Origin: Leptolyngbya boryana PCC 6306
GTDB taxonomy: Bacteria > Cyanobacteriota > Cyanobacteriia > Leptolyngbyales > Leptolyngbyaceae
NCBI RefSeq assembly: GCF_000353285.1
Contig: NZ_KB731324.1
Location: forward strand, 3,242,577-3,306,576
Direction of reading: 5' to 3'
DNA: 64,000 nt
Notes under the pieces: model-generated
The model's database searches: none
What the model was told of the DNA's origin: nothing
What the model saw: only the letters and a program-made list of their open reading frames with translations
Position numbers and translations under genes: made by a program
Part shown: one piece after another, positions 1-8,809 of the stretch
How positions within the stretch are numbered: position 1 is the stretch's first letter
Layout: every line of letters starts with the position of its first letter

Positions 1-479
1 GTGCCCCCATTCTTATAGCCATCAAACGCAATCACCGCATTGCCAAATACGACAACATTGCTGTTGGGTAATGCATAATCAATCCCTGGCTGAATCGCAA
101 AACTAGTGCGATTTCCCAACACCGTATCTCCGCCGAGCGGAATCGAAGCCCCTGCTCCGATATAAATATCAGTCTGCCAATTCAGTGGGTAATCGTAAGA
201 AACGGTGGGTACGATTGCGGTTCCACTGCCAATAAACGCTTGGGCGCGCAATGATATGGGTGCTCTGAGAAACTTGTAGCGTCCAGCCACAACCGCTGAA
301 ACGCGACTTCCATCTCCATCTCCGCTCGACAATCCAAATGCTGGTCCCACACCGACATAGCTACCATATGCGGCTTGCGCAGAAGCAGGCGCTTGAATTG
401 CACAAATTCCGATGAGCGCTGCTCCACAAATACCAAGTTTTTTATCGAATCGTCCAAACAAACCTGTTAAAAATTCCAT
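1..479 (-). CDS. Exported outer-membrane beta-barrel-like protein (3' end missing)
   Basis: The frame runs from an ATG at 479 to the window edge with no stop, so only the first 159 residues are seen. GAGGAG lies about 7 nt upstream of the ATG. Residues 1-36 look like a signal peptide (hydrophobic AALIGICAI core, then PASAQA). The mature part alternates polar and apolar residues and is rich in Gly (VGVGPAFGLSSG, YIGAGASIPLGG), as in opacity-like or small beta-barrel surface proteins. The exact family cannot be fixed from this fragment. It is divergent from the TPR gene that starts at 665. Confidence 0.6.
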   Translation of the reverse strand, partial: MEFLTGLFGRFDKKLGICGAALIGICAIQAPASAQAAYGSYVGVGPAFGLSSGDGDGSRVSAVVAGRYKFLRAPISLRAQAFIGSGTAIVPTVSYDYPLNWQTDIYIGAGASIPLGGDTVLGNRTSFAIQPGIDYALPNSNVVVFGNAVIAFDGYKNGG

Positions 480-664
480 TGCTCGACTCCTCATGACCAG
501 GAACAGCGACGCACCAAAATGCGATCGAATTATTTTTCATCATACCGAAGAATGCCCGATTCTCAAGCCCTACGCACTTAGTTTTGATCAGAACTTTGAT
601 CAGAAATAAAAGACTTTGGCGGAAACTTTTAGAATAGGGAAAGCTCCATTTATTCTGATTCGTT

Positions 665-2527
665 ATGTCTGATTCTGCACTGGGCGATCGCTATTCTAAT
701 TTGATTGAACAAATTATTCAGCAAACGCTGAAGGGGAATATTCGATCCAAAGAACAGGTTTATCAAATGCTGGTGCAAGAGATTGAACCGGATAGCGGTG
801 AAGTGTTTGATGCCAAATTTCGCGATCGCATGGTGCAGACTCAAACCACAGCGAATGATAAAAGTGATGAGTTAAAACAGGCGAAAGCGATGCGAGCGAT
901 GCGGGCATTGCAGACGATTGAAGGAGAATGGAAACGCTGGCAATCGGACAATCAAAATAGAAGTGCGATCGCAACTTCTGTGCGGCAACTTAATCAGGCA
1001 GATAAACGCGATCGCATTCTGATTTTTCTGACGTTAAGCGATCCAAATCATCCTGAAAGCCTCAATTCTGATCAACTCAAGCAAGTTGCGCTGACTCTCA
1101 AGCAGCAACCGATTTCTGATGCAGAAACTCAGCAAGAACTCTCGCAACTTAGTGATGGAATTCTGCGAGGATTCAAATCTTGGGAGGTTTTGCAGCCTCA
1201 TTTAATTAGCTGGATTTATAACCCGGAGCAATTAGGATTTGGAGGAACATCGAGAGGAGTCAGACCCTGGGAATTGTGGGCAGGGCAAGCGATCGGGAAT
1301 TTGCCAAAGTCGTTTTTTGCGGCTCTTGATCAAGAACAATCCGCAGGAGAATGGGCAGAATCGCAGACTGAAGTTGCATTATCAGATTGGATTGAATTTC
1401 TGATCGTTGTGCAAACGTTACAACGAGGATTAGTCAGTTGGGCGGAAAATCAAAGCTATAGTTCCAAAGCAGGAACGTCAATGTCGGTTTCGATTTTTCT
1501 TACATTTGCGTTGATTTGGTCGGAGCTAGCAGGAGGATTTTCTCGATCGACGGGTTTGAATTCGATCAATCGCGAACGTTTTTCAGAAGCCTCGTTTCGA
1601 GTCACGTTGCAGATTCTCCGAGTTTTTGCCCAACGGAAATACTTCCCCTTATATGGAACGATTTATACGTCTTTTACTGGAACTTACTTCCGCGAGGCAA
1701 TGAACTATCTGAGTGAGCCTTTGAAGCGAGTGAAAGGAACCCAGGAAAAGGCGCGAATTCTGACGCTGATTGGATCGACACAGCGCATCATTGGCGCATT
1801 AGAGGTTGCAAAAGAGCTACATACACAGGCAAAGGAGATTGCTCAAGACGCGGGTGACAGGCGTTGTGAGATTGCGAATTTCAATCATTTAAGCCGCATT
1901 AGTATCATCGAGAAGAACTATGCAGAAGCAATTAGTACCAGTCAAAGAGCTTTGATTCTCAGTCGGCAATCGGGAGATCGTATGGGTGAAGCAAATGCGC
2001 TGGCTAACTTGGGCTATGCTGAGGTTTTCCAAGCTCAATTACTCGAATCTGATCCGGATGCTTATGAATTAGCGATCGGCTATTTAGAACAAGGCTTAGC
2101 TTTGTCTGAAAAACTCGGAGATTTGCAGAGCCAAGCTTTATGTGCGATTAGCTTAGGCAGTGCTTACGTGACGTTGAATGACGCTGAACAAGCTTTGAAG
2201 TACCTCGAACAAGGCAGCTATGCGGCAGGAGAGTCAGGAGATCGCTATTTACATGCACTCTGTTTAGCGTATGTGGGTGAGGTATTTTATCAGCGTCAAG
2301 ATGCAGAAAAAGCAATTGTGGCTTCGGCAATGGCGATGTACAAACTTGAACAGATGGGTTCAACCGATTGGCGCACCTCGGCTGGATTGCTCACGATTTT
2401 GCAAGGACAATTAGGCGATCGCTTCGAGCAGATTTTGCAAAGTCAGCGATCGAGTTTGATCGCAGAAATTGGAGTCGATGGATTTGACTATTTGAGAGAA
2501 TTACTCGATCGATATCGCCAAGCTTAA
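665..2527 (+). CDS. Tetratricopeptide-repeat protein, 620 aa
   Basis: Probable cytoplasmic scaffold or adaptor protein; its partner is unknown. The C-terminal half (about residues 350-580) is a run of helical TPR-like repeats with the usual Gly/Ala/Leu pattern, for example AEAISTSQRALILSRQSGD and GEANALANLGYAEVF followed by further copies. The N-terminal 330 residues are Gln-rich and helical and I do not recognise a domain there. There is no signal peptide. The ATG at 665 follows a spacer of about 190 bp shared with the divergent gene. Monocistronic by appearance. TPR is confident; the function is not assignable. Confidence 0.7.
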   Translation: MSDSALGDRYSNLIEQIIQQTLKGNIRSKEQVYQMLVQEIEPDSGEVFDAKFRDRMVQTQTTANDKSDELKQAKAMRAMRALQTIEGEWKRWQSDNQNRSAIATSVRQLNQADKRDRILIFLTLSDPNHPESLNSDQLKQVALTLKQQPISDAETQQELSQLSDGILRGFKSWEVLQPHLISWIYNPEQLGFGGTSRGVRPWELWAGQAIGNLPKSFFAALDQEQSAGEWAESQTEVALSDWIEFLIVVQTLQRGLVSWAENQSYSSKAGTSMSVSIFLTFALIWSELAGGFSRSTGLNSINRERFSEASFRVTLQILRVFAQRKYFPLYGTIYTSFTGTYFREAMNYLSEPLKRVKGTQEKARILTLIGSTQRIIGALEVAKELHTQAKEIAQDAGDRRCEIANFNHLSRISIIEKNYAEAISTSQRALILSRQSGDRMGEANALANLGYAEVFQAQLLESDPDAYELAIGYLEQGLALSEKLGDLQSQALCAISLGSAYVTLNDAEQALKYLEQGSYAAGESGDRYLHALCLAYVGEVFYQRQDAEKAIVASAMAMYKLEQMGSTDWRTSAGLLTILQGQLGDRFEQILQSQRSSLIAEIGVDGFDYLRELLDRYRQA

Positions 2528-2558
2528 GATTTCACGGTGAACTCAAGGTTTTTCATCA

Positions 2559-3197
2559 TCAATGCTTTTCTATCGGCGTAGATTCAATCTTGCGCTCATC
2601 AGAGTTGCTTAAAATCAAATGAACTAATTGATCTACGACTCGATCGCGGGAGAGTTGCATCAATTCTTCTCCATAAAGCATTTTTTGCAAGATCACCCAA
2701 GAGACCATTGAGCCGAAGAAGATCTGAGCGATCGCTTCTGGGTCATGCAACTTGAGTTCTTTGCGCGATCGCAAATATTCACACAGCATTGATTTTCCAC
2801 GCTGCACAACTGCTTGTGTATAGAGTCGTGCTAATTCTGGAAATCGCTCTGATTCGCCAATCACAATTCTCAGGAGCGGAATATAGTTGCCGCGATCGAC
2901 CACATCATTGAAGAAAATTTCTGCCAATCGTCGGAGTAATTGTTCAGGCTCAACCTTTTGATGATCTAGCTCAAATAGAGTGGTAAAGCGAATAATCGTC
3001 GCTTGCTCGATCAGTGAGCGAAACAATCCCTCTTTGTCTTGGAAGTAACTATAAATTGTTTGTTTAGAAACGCCTGCCTCTGCTGCAACACGATCCATAC
3101 TCGTTCCAGCGTAGCCGGATGTGAGAAAGACGGTCATTGCACCTTTGAGAATTTGCTCTCGTTTAACCACTTGACGATCCGGGGAAAGTTTCGGCAT
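2559..3197 (-). CDS. TetR-family repressor (CecR/YbiH-like)
   Basis: A 212-residue TetR-type regulator. The N-terminal helix-turn-helix is at about residues 14-60 (TSGYAGTSMDRVAAEAG, then SKQTIYSYFQDKEGLF). The remainder is the all-helical ligand-binding domain, with a C-terminus of the AefR/CecR type. It is transcribed divergently from a HlyD-ABC-permease operon, and a perfect palindrome lies between the two. That is the layout of E. coli cecR with ybhGFSR, so it probably represses the exporter and itself until an effector binds. The effector cannot be read from sequence. Confidence 0.85.
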   Translation of the reverse strand: MPKLSPDRQVVKREQILKGAMTVFLTSGYAGTSMDRVAAEAGVSKQTIYSYFQDKEGLFRSLIEQATIIRFTTLFELDHQKVEPEQLLRRLAEIFFNDVVDRGNYIPLLRIVIGESERFPELARLYTQAVVQRGKSMLCEYLRSRKELKLHDPEAIAQIFFGSMVSWVILQKMLYGEELMQLSRDRVVDQLVHLILSNSDERKIESTPIEKH

Positions 3198-3228
3198 TTG
3201 GTGAACTTTTCCAAAGAAAACATTGTTT

Positions 3229-3255
3229 AATCATACTAGACCGTCTAGTATGATT
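3229..3255. promoter_or_regulatory. Perfect 27-bp palindrome, likely TetR operator
   Basis: The arms are AATCATACTAGAC and GTCTAGTATGATT around one central C, a perfect 13-bp inverted repeat. It sits 31 bp upstream of the tetR start and 26 bp upstream of the membrane-fusion gene, where a dimeric TetR repressor would control both directions. That it binds this protein is inferred. Confidence 0.8.
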
Positions 3256-3281
3256 TGTATTCTGCAACCAGACTTCACAAT

Positions 3282-4577
3282 ATGGCTCACACTCTTCCAC
3301 AGCCTGCAGATCACGTTCCAGATGCGCCGTCTCAGAAGCCATCTCAGAAATCGAAGCGAGTCTTGATCATTCCTGCGGTTTTCGCGATCGTCGGAATTGG
3401 ATTTGCTACTTGGCACTTCTTGCCAAAGCCAGAAGCCACGACCTTACCGCTTAGCGGACGCATCGAAGCCGATGAAACCGATATCGGTGCGAAAACAGCC
3501 GGGCGAATTAGTGCAATCAATTTTCGCGAAGGAGATGAGGTGCAGAAAGATCAAGTTGTCGCGCAATTGATCGATGAGGAAGTGAATGAGCAATTGCGGG
3601 CAGCAGAAGCACAGGTCGCAGCAGCACGGCAAGAAGAACAGCAGGCGCGATTAGAGATTACAGTCGCAGAGAGTCGGATTCAAGAAGCACAGTTGAATGT
3701 GCAACAATCGCAAGGGGATTCGCGGGGACGAATTGATCAAGCGACTTCTAATGTCTCGGCAGCAAAGGCACAGTTAGCACAGTCAGAAGCTCAAGTAAAG
3801 CAGGCAGAAGCTCAAGTGAAAGAAGCGCGATCGCGAGCCAAGCTAGCAGCATCCGATCGCGATCGCTATGCGCGGTTAGTGACTCAAGGCGCTGTGAATC
3901 GGCAGCAGTTTGATCAAGCTCAGATGAATTTTGAGACGGCTCAGGCAGGAGTAGAAACGGCGATCGCCACTTTACAAGCGCGAGAAGAAGCGGTGAATGC
4001 AGCGCGAGATCAGTTGAATGCGGCGCAGGGTGGATTAACCCAGACTGAAACGACCGAATTGAATCCGGAGATTCGCGGGGCACAACTGGCTGGATTACAA
4101 CAGCAACGACAGCAAGCTCAAGCAAAACTCGCTGCCGCACAGGCAAAAGTGAAAAATGCGTTAGCCAATCAGCAACAGATTCAGAAACGCTTAGATTCTT
4201 TCGTTGTGAAAAGTCCGATTCGTGGTGTGGTTACGGCTCGACCTGTTGAACCTGGAGCAGTGGTGGCAACGGGCAAGACATTGTTAACGGTGGTTGATTT
4301 GAACACAGTTTACTTACGAGGATATATCCCTGGAAGTAGTATTGGCAAAATTCGCGTAGGTCAGCGCGCTCAAGTGTTTTTAGATTCTGCTCCGAAAGAG
4401 CCGCTCAGTGCGAGAGTCGCTGCGATCGATCCGAAAGCTTCGTTTACGCCAGAAAATATCTACTTTCGAGACGATCGAGTCAAACAAGTCTTTGGAGTAA
4501 AAATTGCGATCGACGATCCAGCCGGATTTGCCAAGCCTGGAATGCCTGCGGACGGGGAAATTTTACTCAAGGAGTAG
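3282..4577 (+). CDS. HlyD/YbhG-type membrane fusion protein
   Basis: Periplasmic adaptor subunit of the ABC exporter encoded downstream. The ATG at 3282 is preferred over an in-frame TTG at 3255, which lies inside the operator palindrome. Residues about 25-43 form one transmembrane anchor. A biotinyl-lipoyl half-motif follows (SGRIEADETDIGAKTAGRI), then a long Ala/Gln/Glu-rich coiled-coil hairpin (about 85-305), the second lipoyl half (VVKSPIRGVVTARPVEPGAVV) and a beta-barrel end. Length 431 aa. First gene of an operon; the ATPase gene follows after 4 bp. Confidence 0.85.
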   Translation: MAHTLPQPADHVPDAPSQKPSQKSKRVLIIPAVFAIVGIGFATWHFLPKPEATTLPLSGRIEADETDIGAKTAGRISAINFREGDEVQKDQVVAQLIDEEVNEQLRAAEAQVAAARQEEQQARLEITVAESRIQEAQLNVQQSQGDSRGRIDQATSNVSAAKAQLAQSEAQVKQAEAQVKEARSRAKLAASDRDRYARLVTQGAVNRQQFDQAQMNFETAQAGVETAIATLQAREEAVNAARDQLNAAQGGLTQTETTELNPEIRGAQLAGLQQQRQQAQAKLAAAQAKVKNALANQQQIQKRLDSFVVKSPIRGVVTARPVEPGAVVATGKTLLTVVDLNTVYLRGYIPGSSIGKIRVGQRAQVFLDSAPKEPLSARVAAIDPKASFTPENIYFRDDRVKQVFGVKIAIDDPAGFAKPGMPADGEILLKE

Positions 4578-4581
4578 AGCT

Positions 4582-6513
4582 ATGACTGCGATCGTATCTG
4601 CTCCTCTTTCTCAGCGCGTTGCTGATCCGATTGTTCAAGTGCAGCACTTGCAGAAACAATATGGTCGCGTGACGGCAGTTCGCGGGATTGATTTTAGTGT
4701 TGCTTCAGGTGAATTGTTTGGCTTGATTGGGCCGGATGGAGCCGGGAAAACGACGACCTTTCATGTTCTGGGAGGGGTGATGGAAGCAACGGCTGGCAAT
4801 GTTCAAGTGTTGGGACGATTGCCGAGAGAGGCAAGATTGCAGATCGGCTATCTCACTCAGCAGTTTTCGTTGTACTTGGATCTCAGCATTGATGAAAATC
4901 TGCGCTATATGGCTGGCTTGCGAGAAGTTCCAGATCATCTTTTTCAACAGCGGCGAGAGAAGTATCTGCGATTGATGAGTTTAGATCAATTTAGCGATCG
5001 CTTAGCTGGACAACTCTCAGGCGGAATGAAGCAAAAACTCGCACTCTGTTCTGCTTTAATTTCTCAGCCTCAAGTGCTTTTGCTCGATGAACCGACAACG
5101 GGTGTCGATCCCGTATCGCGTCGTGAATTCTGGGATGTGCTTGCGACTTTAGCAGCAGAGGGAGTGACGATCATCGTAGCAACACCTTATTTAGATGAAG
5201 CAGAACGCTGCAATCGAGTTGCATTGATGTATGACGGAATGATTCAGCACATTGGCACTCCGGCTGAATTGAGACAAAGTTTAGGCTTGCATCGACTGGA
5301 AGTGCATACCCCGCAGCTTGCAGTCGCCGAACAGATGTTGAGCGATCATCGCGAGATTGCAGATGTGCAAACTTTTGGCGATCGCTTAGATGTGTTAGTC
5401 GTCGATGAAAAAGTGGGAGAGCAAGCCATTCGAGAGCAATTTCGCGATCGACAGCTAGAACTCTCCTCACTCCAGATTACAGAACCCACGTTAGAAAATG
5501 TTTTCGTCACTCAACTGCGGCAGCAAGGTTTAGCTCCGAAGATTTTAGAATTTCCGCGTGCTCGATCGGGTCGGAAATCTCCAGAAGAGATTGCAATCTA
5601 TGCGCATAATCTCAATCGAGTCTTCGGCACATTCCAAGCAGTTAGGAATGCGAATATTGAAGTTCGCTACGGTGAGATTTTCGGATTACTTGGTGCGAAT
5701 GGAGCTGGAAAAACCACCACGATCAAAATGCTGTGTGGATTGCTGCCGTCTAGCTCAGGTGAGATTGCCCTTGGTGGAGAACGGGGAAATCTTCGCAGTC
5801 GCGATTTGAGAAAGCGTATTGGCTATATGAGCCAGAAATTTACGCTATATGATGATTTGTCGATCGTTCAAAATCTAGAGTTTTACAGTGGTGTGTATGG
5901 CGTGCCTCGTCAACACAGACGCGAGAAGATCGACTGGGTACTTGCAACCTGCGGACTCGAAGGACAGGAAGATATGGTCACGGGACAATTGCCGGGGGGA
6001 TGGAAGCAACGGGTTGCTTTTGGCGCATCTGTGATGCATGAGCCTGATATTTTATTCTTGGATGAGCCGACATCTGGTGTTGATCCGCTCGCAAGACGGC
6101 AATTCTGGCGATTGATCAATGATTTTGCCCGAAATGGTGCTGCGATCTTGGTTACTACTCACTATCTGGAAGAAGCAGAACAATGCAATCGAATGAGCTT
6201 TATGGTGGCAGGTGAAACGGTACTAGAAGGCTCACCGAGTCAGATTAAAGCAGCGCAGCCTGGACAACTGATCGAAGTCGTTGTTCCTCACGCTCAAATT
6301 GCTTCCAACTTACTCAAGCAACAGATGGAAAGTTGGCGTGTTTCAATTTTTGCCGATCGCTTACATGTGGTCATCGATCATCCTGAAGAGATTGAAGAAC
6401 TGCGATCGCGGCTCATCGCTGCAAATTTATCTCCTATTTCCCTACTTCCCATTCCCTACTCCCTCGAAGATGCCTTTATCGGGGTTGTCCAGCGCGCTCA
6501 GGCAAAGCTATGA
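4582..6513 (+). CDS. Tandem ABC ATPase (YbhF-like)
   Basis: One 643-residue polypeptide carries two nucleotide-binding domains. The first has Walker A GPDGAGKTTT, signature LSGGMKQKLAL and Walker B LLLDEPTTGVDP. The second has GANGAGKTTT, the variant signature LPGGWKQRVAF and LFLDEPTSGVDP. The Asp in the first Walker A and the LPGGW signature also occur in YbhF. The ATG at 4582 has GGAG 8 nt upstream. The last four bases overlap the next start (ATGA), implying coupling. Near the C-terminus (6430-6470) the coding sequence runs through a C/T-rich repeat tract encoding SPISLLPIPYS. Confidence 0.9.
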   Translation: MTAIVSAPLSQRVADPIVQVQHLQKQYGRVTAVRGIDFSVASGELFGLIGPDGAGKTTTFHVLGGVMEATAGNVQVLGRLPREARLQIGYLTQQFSLYLDLSIDENLRYMAGLREVPDHLFQQRREKYLRLMSLDQFSDRLAGQLSGGMKQKLALCSALISQPQVLLLDEPTTGVDPVSRREFWDVLATLAAEGVTIIVATPYLDEAERCNRVALMYDGMIQHIGTPAELRQSLGLHRLEVHTPQLAVAEQMLSDHREIADVQTFGDRLDVLVVDEKVGEQAIREQFRDRQLELSSLQITEPTLENVFVTQLRQQGLAPKILEFPRARSGRKSPEEIAIYAHNLNRVFGTFQAVRNANIEVRYGEIFGLLGANGAGKTTTIKMLCGLLPSSSGEIALGGERGNLRSRDLRKRIGYMSQKFTLYDDLSIVQNLEFYSGVYGVPRQHRREKIDWVLATCGLEGQEDMVTGQLPGGWKQRVAFGASVMHEPDILFLDEPTSGVDPLARRQFWRLINDFARNGAAILVTTHYLEEAEQCNRMSFMVAGETVLEGSPSQIKAAQPGQLIEVVVPHAQIASNLLKQQMESWRVSIFADRLHVVIDHPEEIEELRSRLIAANLSPISLLPIPYSLEDAFIGVVQRAQAKL

Positions 6514-7616
6514 AACGTATTCTCACTCAAGCTCAGAAAGAACTGGCTCAATTTAGACGCGATCGCTTAACTCTAGCACTGGCGTTTATTTTGCCATTGA
6601 TGACCTTATTCATTTTTGGATTTGCAATTCGATTGGAGGCAAAGAATATTGCGTTGATTGTGCAGGACTTCGATCGCACTCATCTCAGTCAAACTTATAC
6701 AGAAAGGCTGTATGTGACGAATCAATTTGTTCCGGTGCAATGGAGCGGGCTTGATCCATTACGAGATGGCATCGAACGCGGGATTGCTCAAGCTGCTGTG
6801 ATCATTCCGCCTAAGTTTAGTGCAGATGTGGAGGCAGGTCGATCGACAAATGTGCAAGTGCTGATTGATGGAACTGATGTGAACAATGCGCGGGTGATTA
6901 AGAATAGTATTCAAGCCTTCACAAATGCGTTTATTCAGGATGAAGGTTTACTACGATCGTCTCCTAAATTAGTCGCAAAAATTCGATTGTGGTTTAATCC
7001 TGGGCGGCAAGAATCTCTGTATATTGTTCCTGGAGTGTTTGGGGTGATTTTGGCAGTTTATCCGAGTTTACTTGCAGCGCTAGCAATGGCGAGAGAGAAA
7101 GAGCAAGGGACGATTCTACAAACTTACGCCTCTAATATTAGTGCGGCTGAATTACTTTTAGGAAAATGTTTGGCTTATTTTCTAATTGCGATCGGACAAG
7201 CGATCGTGGTGATAGGAATTGGAGCAGCGATTTGGCAGTTGAGGTTTGTCGGCGATCCGACTCCGTTTCTGTTTGGAGGAGCATTGTTTCTGCTAGCAAG
7301 CGTGATATTTGGATTGTTAATTGGAGTGAGAACTGGAAATCGATCGGTTGCTGTGCAAGCGGTCGCAACGGCTGGCTTTTTACTTGCGCTGTTGTTATCC
7401 GGCTTTATCTATCCACTCAGCAACATTCCATTTCCGTTATCGCTAGTTTCGAGTGTCGTTCCAGCTCGATACTTTATCGAACTATCACGGGATGCGTTTG
7501 TGAGAGGAGCAGGATGGACTGGAGTGTGGGCGGCTCCGGTTTGTTTAGCTGCGATCGCGTTTGTCTTGTTCAATATTGCTCGTCGAATCCTAGGTCGAAT
7601 GCAGCTACCCGGATAG
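6510..7616 (+). CDS. ABC-2 type permease (first of two, YbhS/YbhR-like)
   Basis: A 368-residue integral membrane subunit. It has an N-terminal transmembrane segment (LTLALAFILPLMTLFIFGFAI), a large extracytoplasmic domain (about 45-170) and five further hydrophobic segments, ending in the ABC-2 pattern NIPFPLSLVSSVVPARYFI. The start overlaps the ATPase stop. With the next gene it should form the heterodimeric channel energised by the tandem ATPase. Substrate unknown; the E. coli relatives have been linked to drug and cation export. Confidence 0.85.
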   Translation: MKRILTQAQKELAQFRRDRLTLALAFILPLMTLFIFGFAIRLEAKNIALIVQDFDRTHLSQTYTERLYVTNQFVPVQWSGLDPLRDGIERGIAQAAVIIPPKFSADVEAGRSTNVQVLIDGTDVNNARVIKNSIQAFTNAFIQDEGLLRSSPKLVAKIRLWFNPGRQESLYIVPGVFGVILAVYPSLLAALAMAREKEQGTILQTYASNISAAELLLGKCLAYFLIAIGQAIVVIGIGAAIWQLRFVGDPTPFLFGGALFLLASVIFGLLIGVRTGNRSVAVQAVATAGFLLALLLSGFIYPLSNIPFPLSLVSSVVPARYFIELSRDAFVRGAGWTGVWAAPVCLAAIAFVLFNIARRILGRMQLPG

Positions 7617-7687
7617 CTTGCAGTTGAAGAACAAAAGAATGCTCCTATTCCCCCACTCCCCCATTCCAATTTATTGGAGATCAACCC

Positions 7688-8809
7688 ATGCCTATCCTTC
7701 GTCATTTCCTAGCCAGTCGATTTTTTGTCCTAGCACTCAAGGAAATTCGGCAGATTCTCCGCAACAAACAATTGATCTTTTTGCTTGTCTTTCCGCCAAC
7801 AGTACAGCTTTTGATTTTCGGATTTGCTCTGAGTCCGAATGTGCAGCATCTGAAGCTTGGAGTCGTAGACTATGCGAACACGACGCTGAGTCGAGAATTG
7901 ACGGCAACAATGACGGTCAATCGGGTCTTTGACGTTAAATCGAGTCCGATCGATGAGCGCACATTAGGTCAGCAAGTTCAAAAAGGCGAGATTACAGCGG
8001 GATTAGTCATTCCAAGCGATTTTAATCGATCGCTCAAAGGCGATCGACCTGCGGAAGTACAAGTTCTCATTGATGCAGTCGATGCGAATACAGCGGGGAT
8101 TGCTAGTGGCTATGCGTCTCAAATTATTCGACAATTTGGGCGGCAATTTTCTCCTGATACGGTTCCTCCAATTCAAACCGAAGCTGCAATCCTCTACAAT
8201 CCGGGATTAGTTTCAAGCTGGTTTATCGTTCCAGGTGTGATTGGGCTGGTGCTTAATCTGGGTAGCTCTTTAGTCTCAACATCAGCGGTCGTGCGAGAGA
8301 AAGATACGGGGACTTTAGAGCAGCTACTTATGACTCCTGCGGCAGATTGGGAGATTATCTTAGCGAAAGTTGTACCCTTGTTCTTTTTACTATTAGGTGA
8401 AGTGATGTTGGCACTTTCGGTAGCTTACTTTATCTTTCATGTACCGTTTCGCGGGAATTTGTTGTTGTTTCTATTTTTTTCTGGGCTGTATGCTTGTGTT
8501 GGAATTGGAATAGGCTTTTTACTAGCAACGATTTCGCGATCGCAGCAGCAAGCAATTTTGACTTCGTTTTTTATCAATCTTCCGTTGATTCAGCTTTCAG
8601 GAGCGATCGCGCCTGTAGAAAGTATGCCGAAGTTTTTTCAAATCCTGTCGCTTGCGAATCCACTGCGACATTACATTAAAATCGCGCGAGGCGTTTTACT
8701 AAAAGGCAATGGATTAGATGTGCTGTATCCAGAGGCGATCGCGCTTTTTGTATTTGCGATCGCGTTTCTGTTGATTAGTACAAATCGATTTCGCAGTCAG
8801 TTGAATTAG
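7688..8809 (+). CDS. ABC-2 type permease (second of two, YbhS/YbhR-like)
   Basis: A 373-residue paralogue of the preceding permease with the same layout: N-terminal membrane segment (LIFLLVFPPTVQLLIFGFAL), extracytoplasmic domain and five C-terminal membrane segments. The conserved REKDTGTLEQLLMTP is seen, along with the late segment VESMPKFFQILSLANPLRHY. The spacer from the first permease is 71 bp and contains a C-rich tract (about 7640-7672). TTGGAGAT precedes the ATG. The 3' end overlaps the convergent dus gene by 4 bp. Confidence 0.85.
   Translation: MPILRHFLASRFFVLALKEIRQILRNKQLIFLLVFPPTVQLLIFGFALSPNVQHLKLGVVDYANTTLSRELTATMTVNRVFDVKSSPIDERTLGQQVQKGEITAGLVIPSDFNRSLKGDRPAEVQVLIDAVDANTAGIASGYASQIIRQFGRQFSPDTVPPIQTEAAILYNPGLVSSWFIVPGVIGLVLNLGSSLVSTSAVVREKDTGTLEQLLMTPAADWEIILAKVVPLFFLLLGEVMLALSVAYFIFHVPFRGNLLLFLFFSGLYACVGIGIGFLLATISRSQQQAILTSFFINLPLIQLSGAIAPVESMPKFFQILSLANPLRHYIKIARGVLLKGNGLDVLYPEAIALFVFAIAFLLISTNRFRSQLN

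Noticed and set aside
412-609. 65-codon plus-strand frame near the left end
   Set aside because: It runs antisense through the signal peptide of the leftward exported protein, has no ribosome site and shows no recognisable composition.
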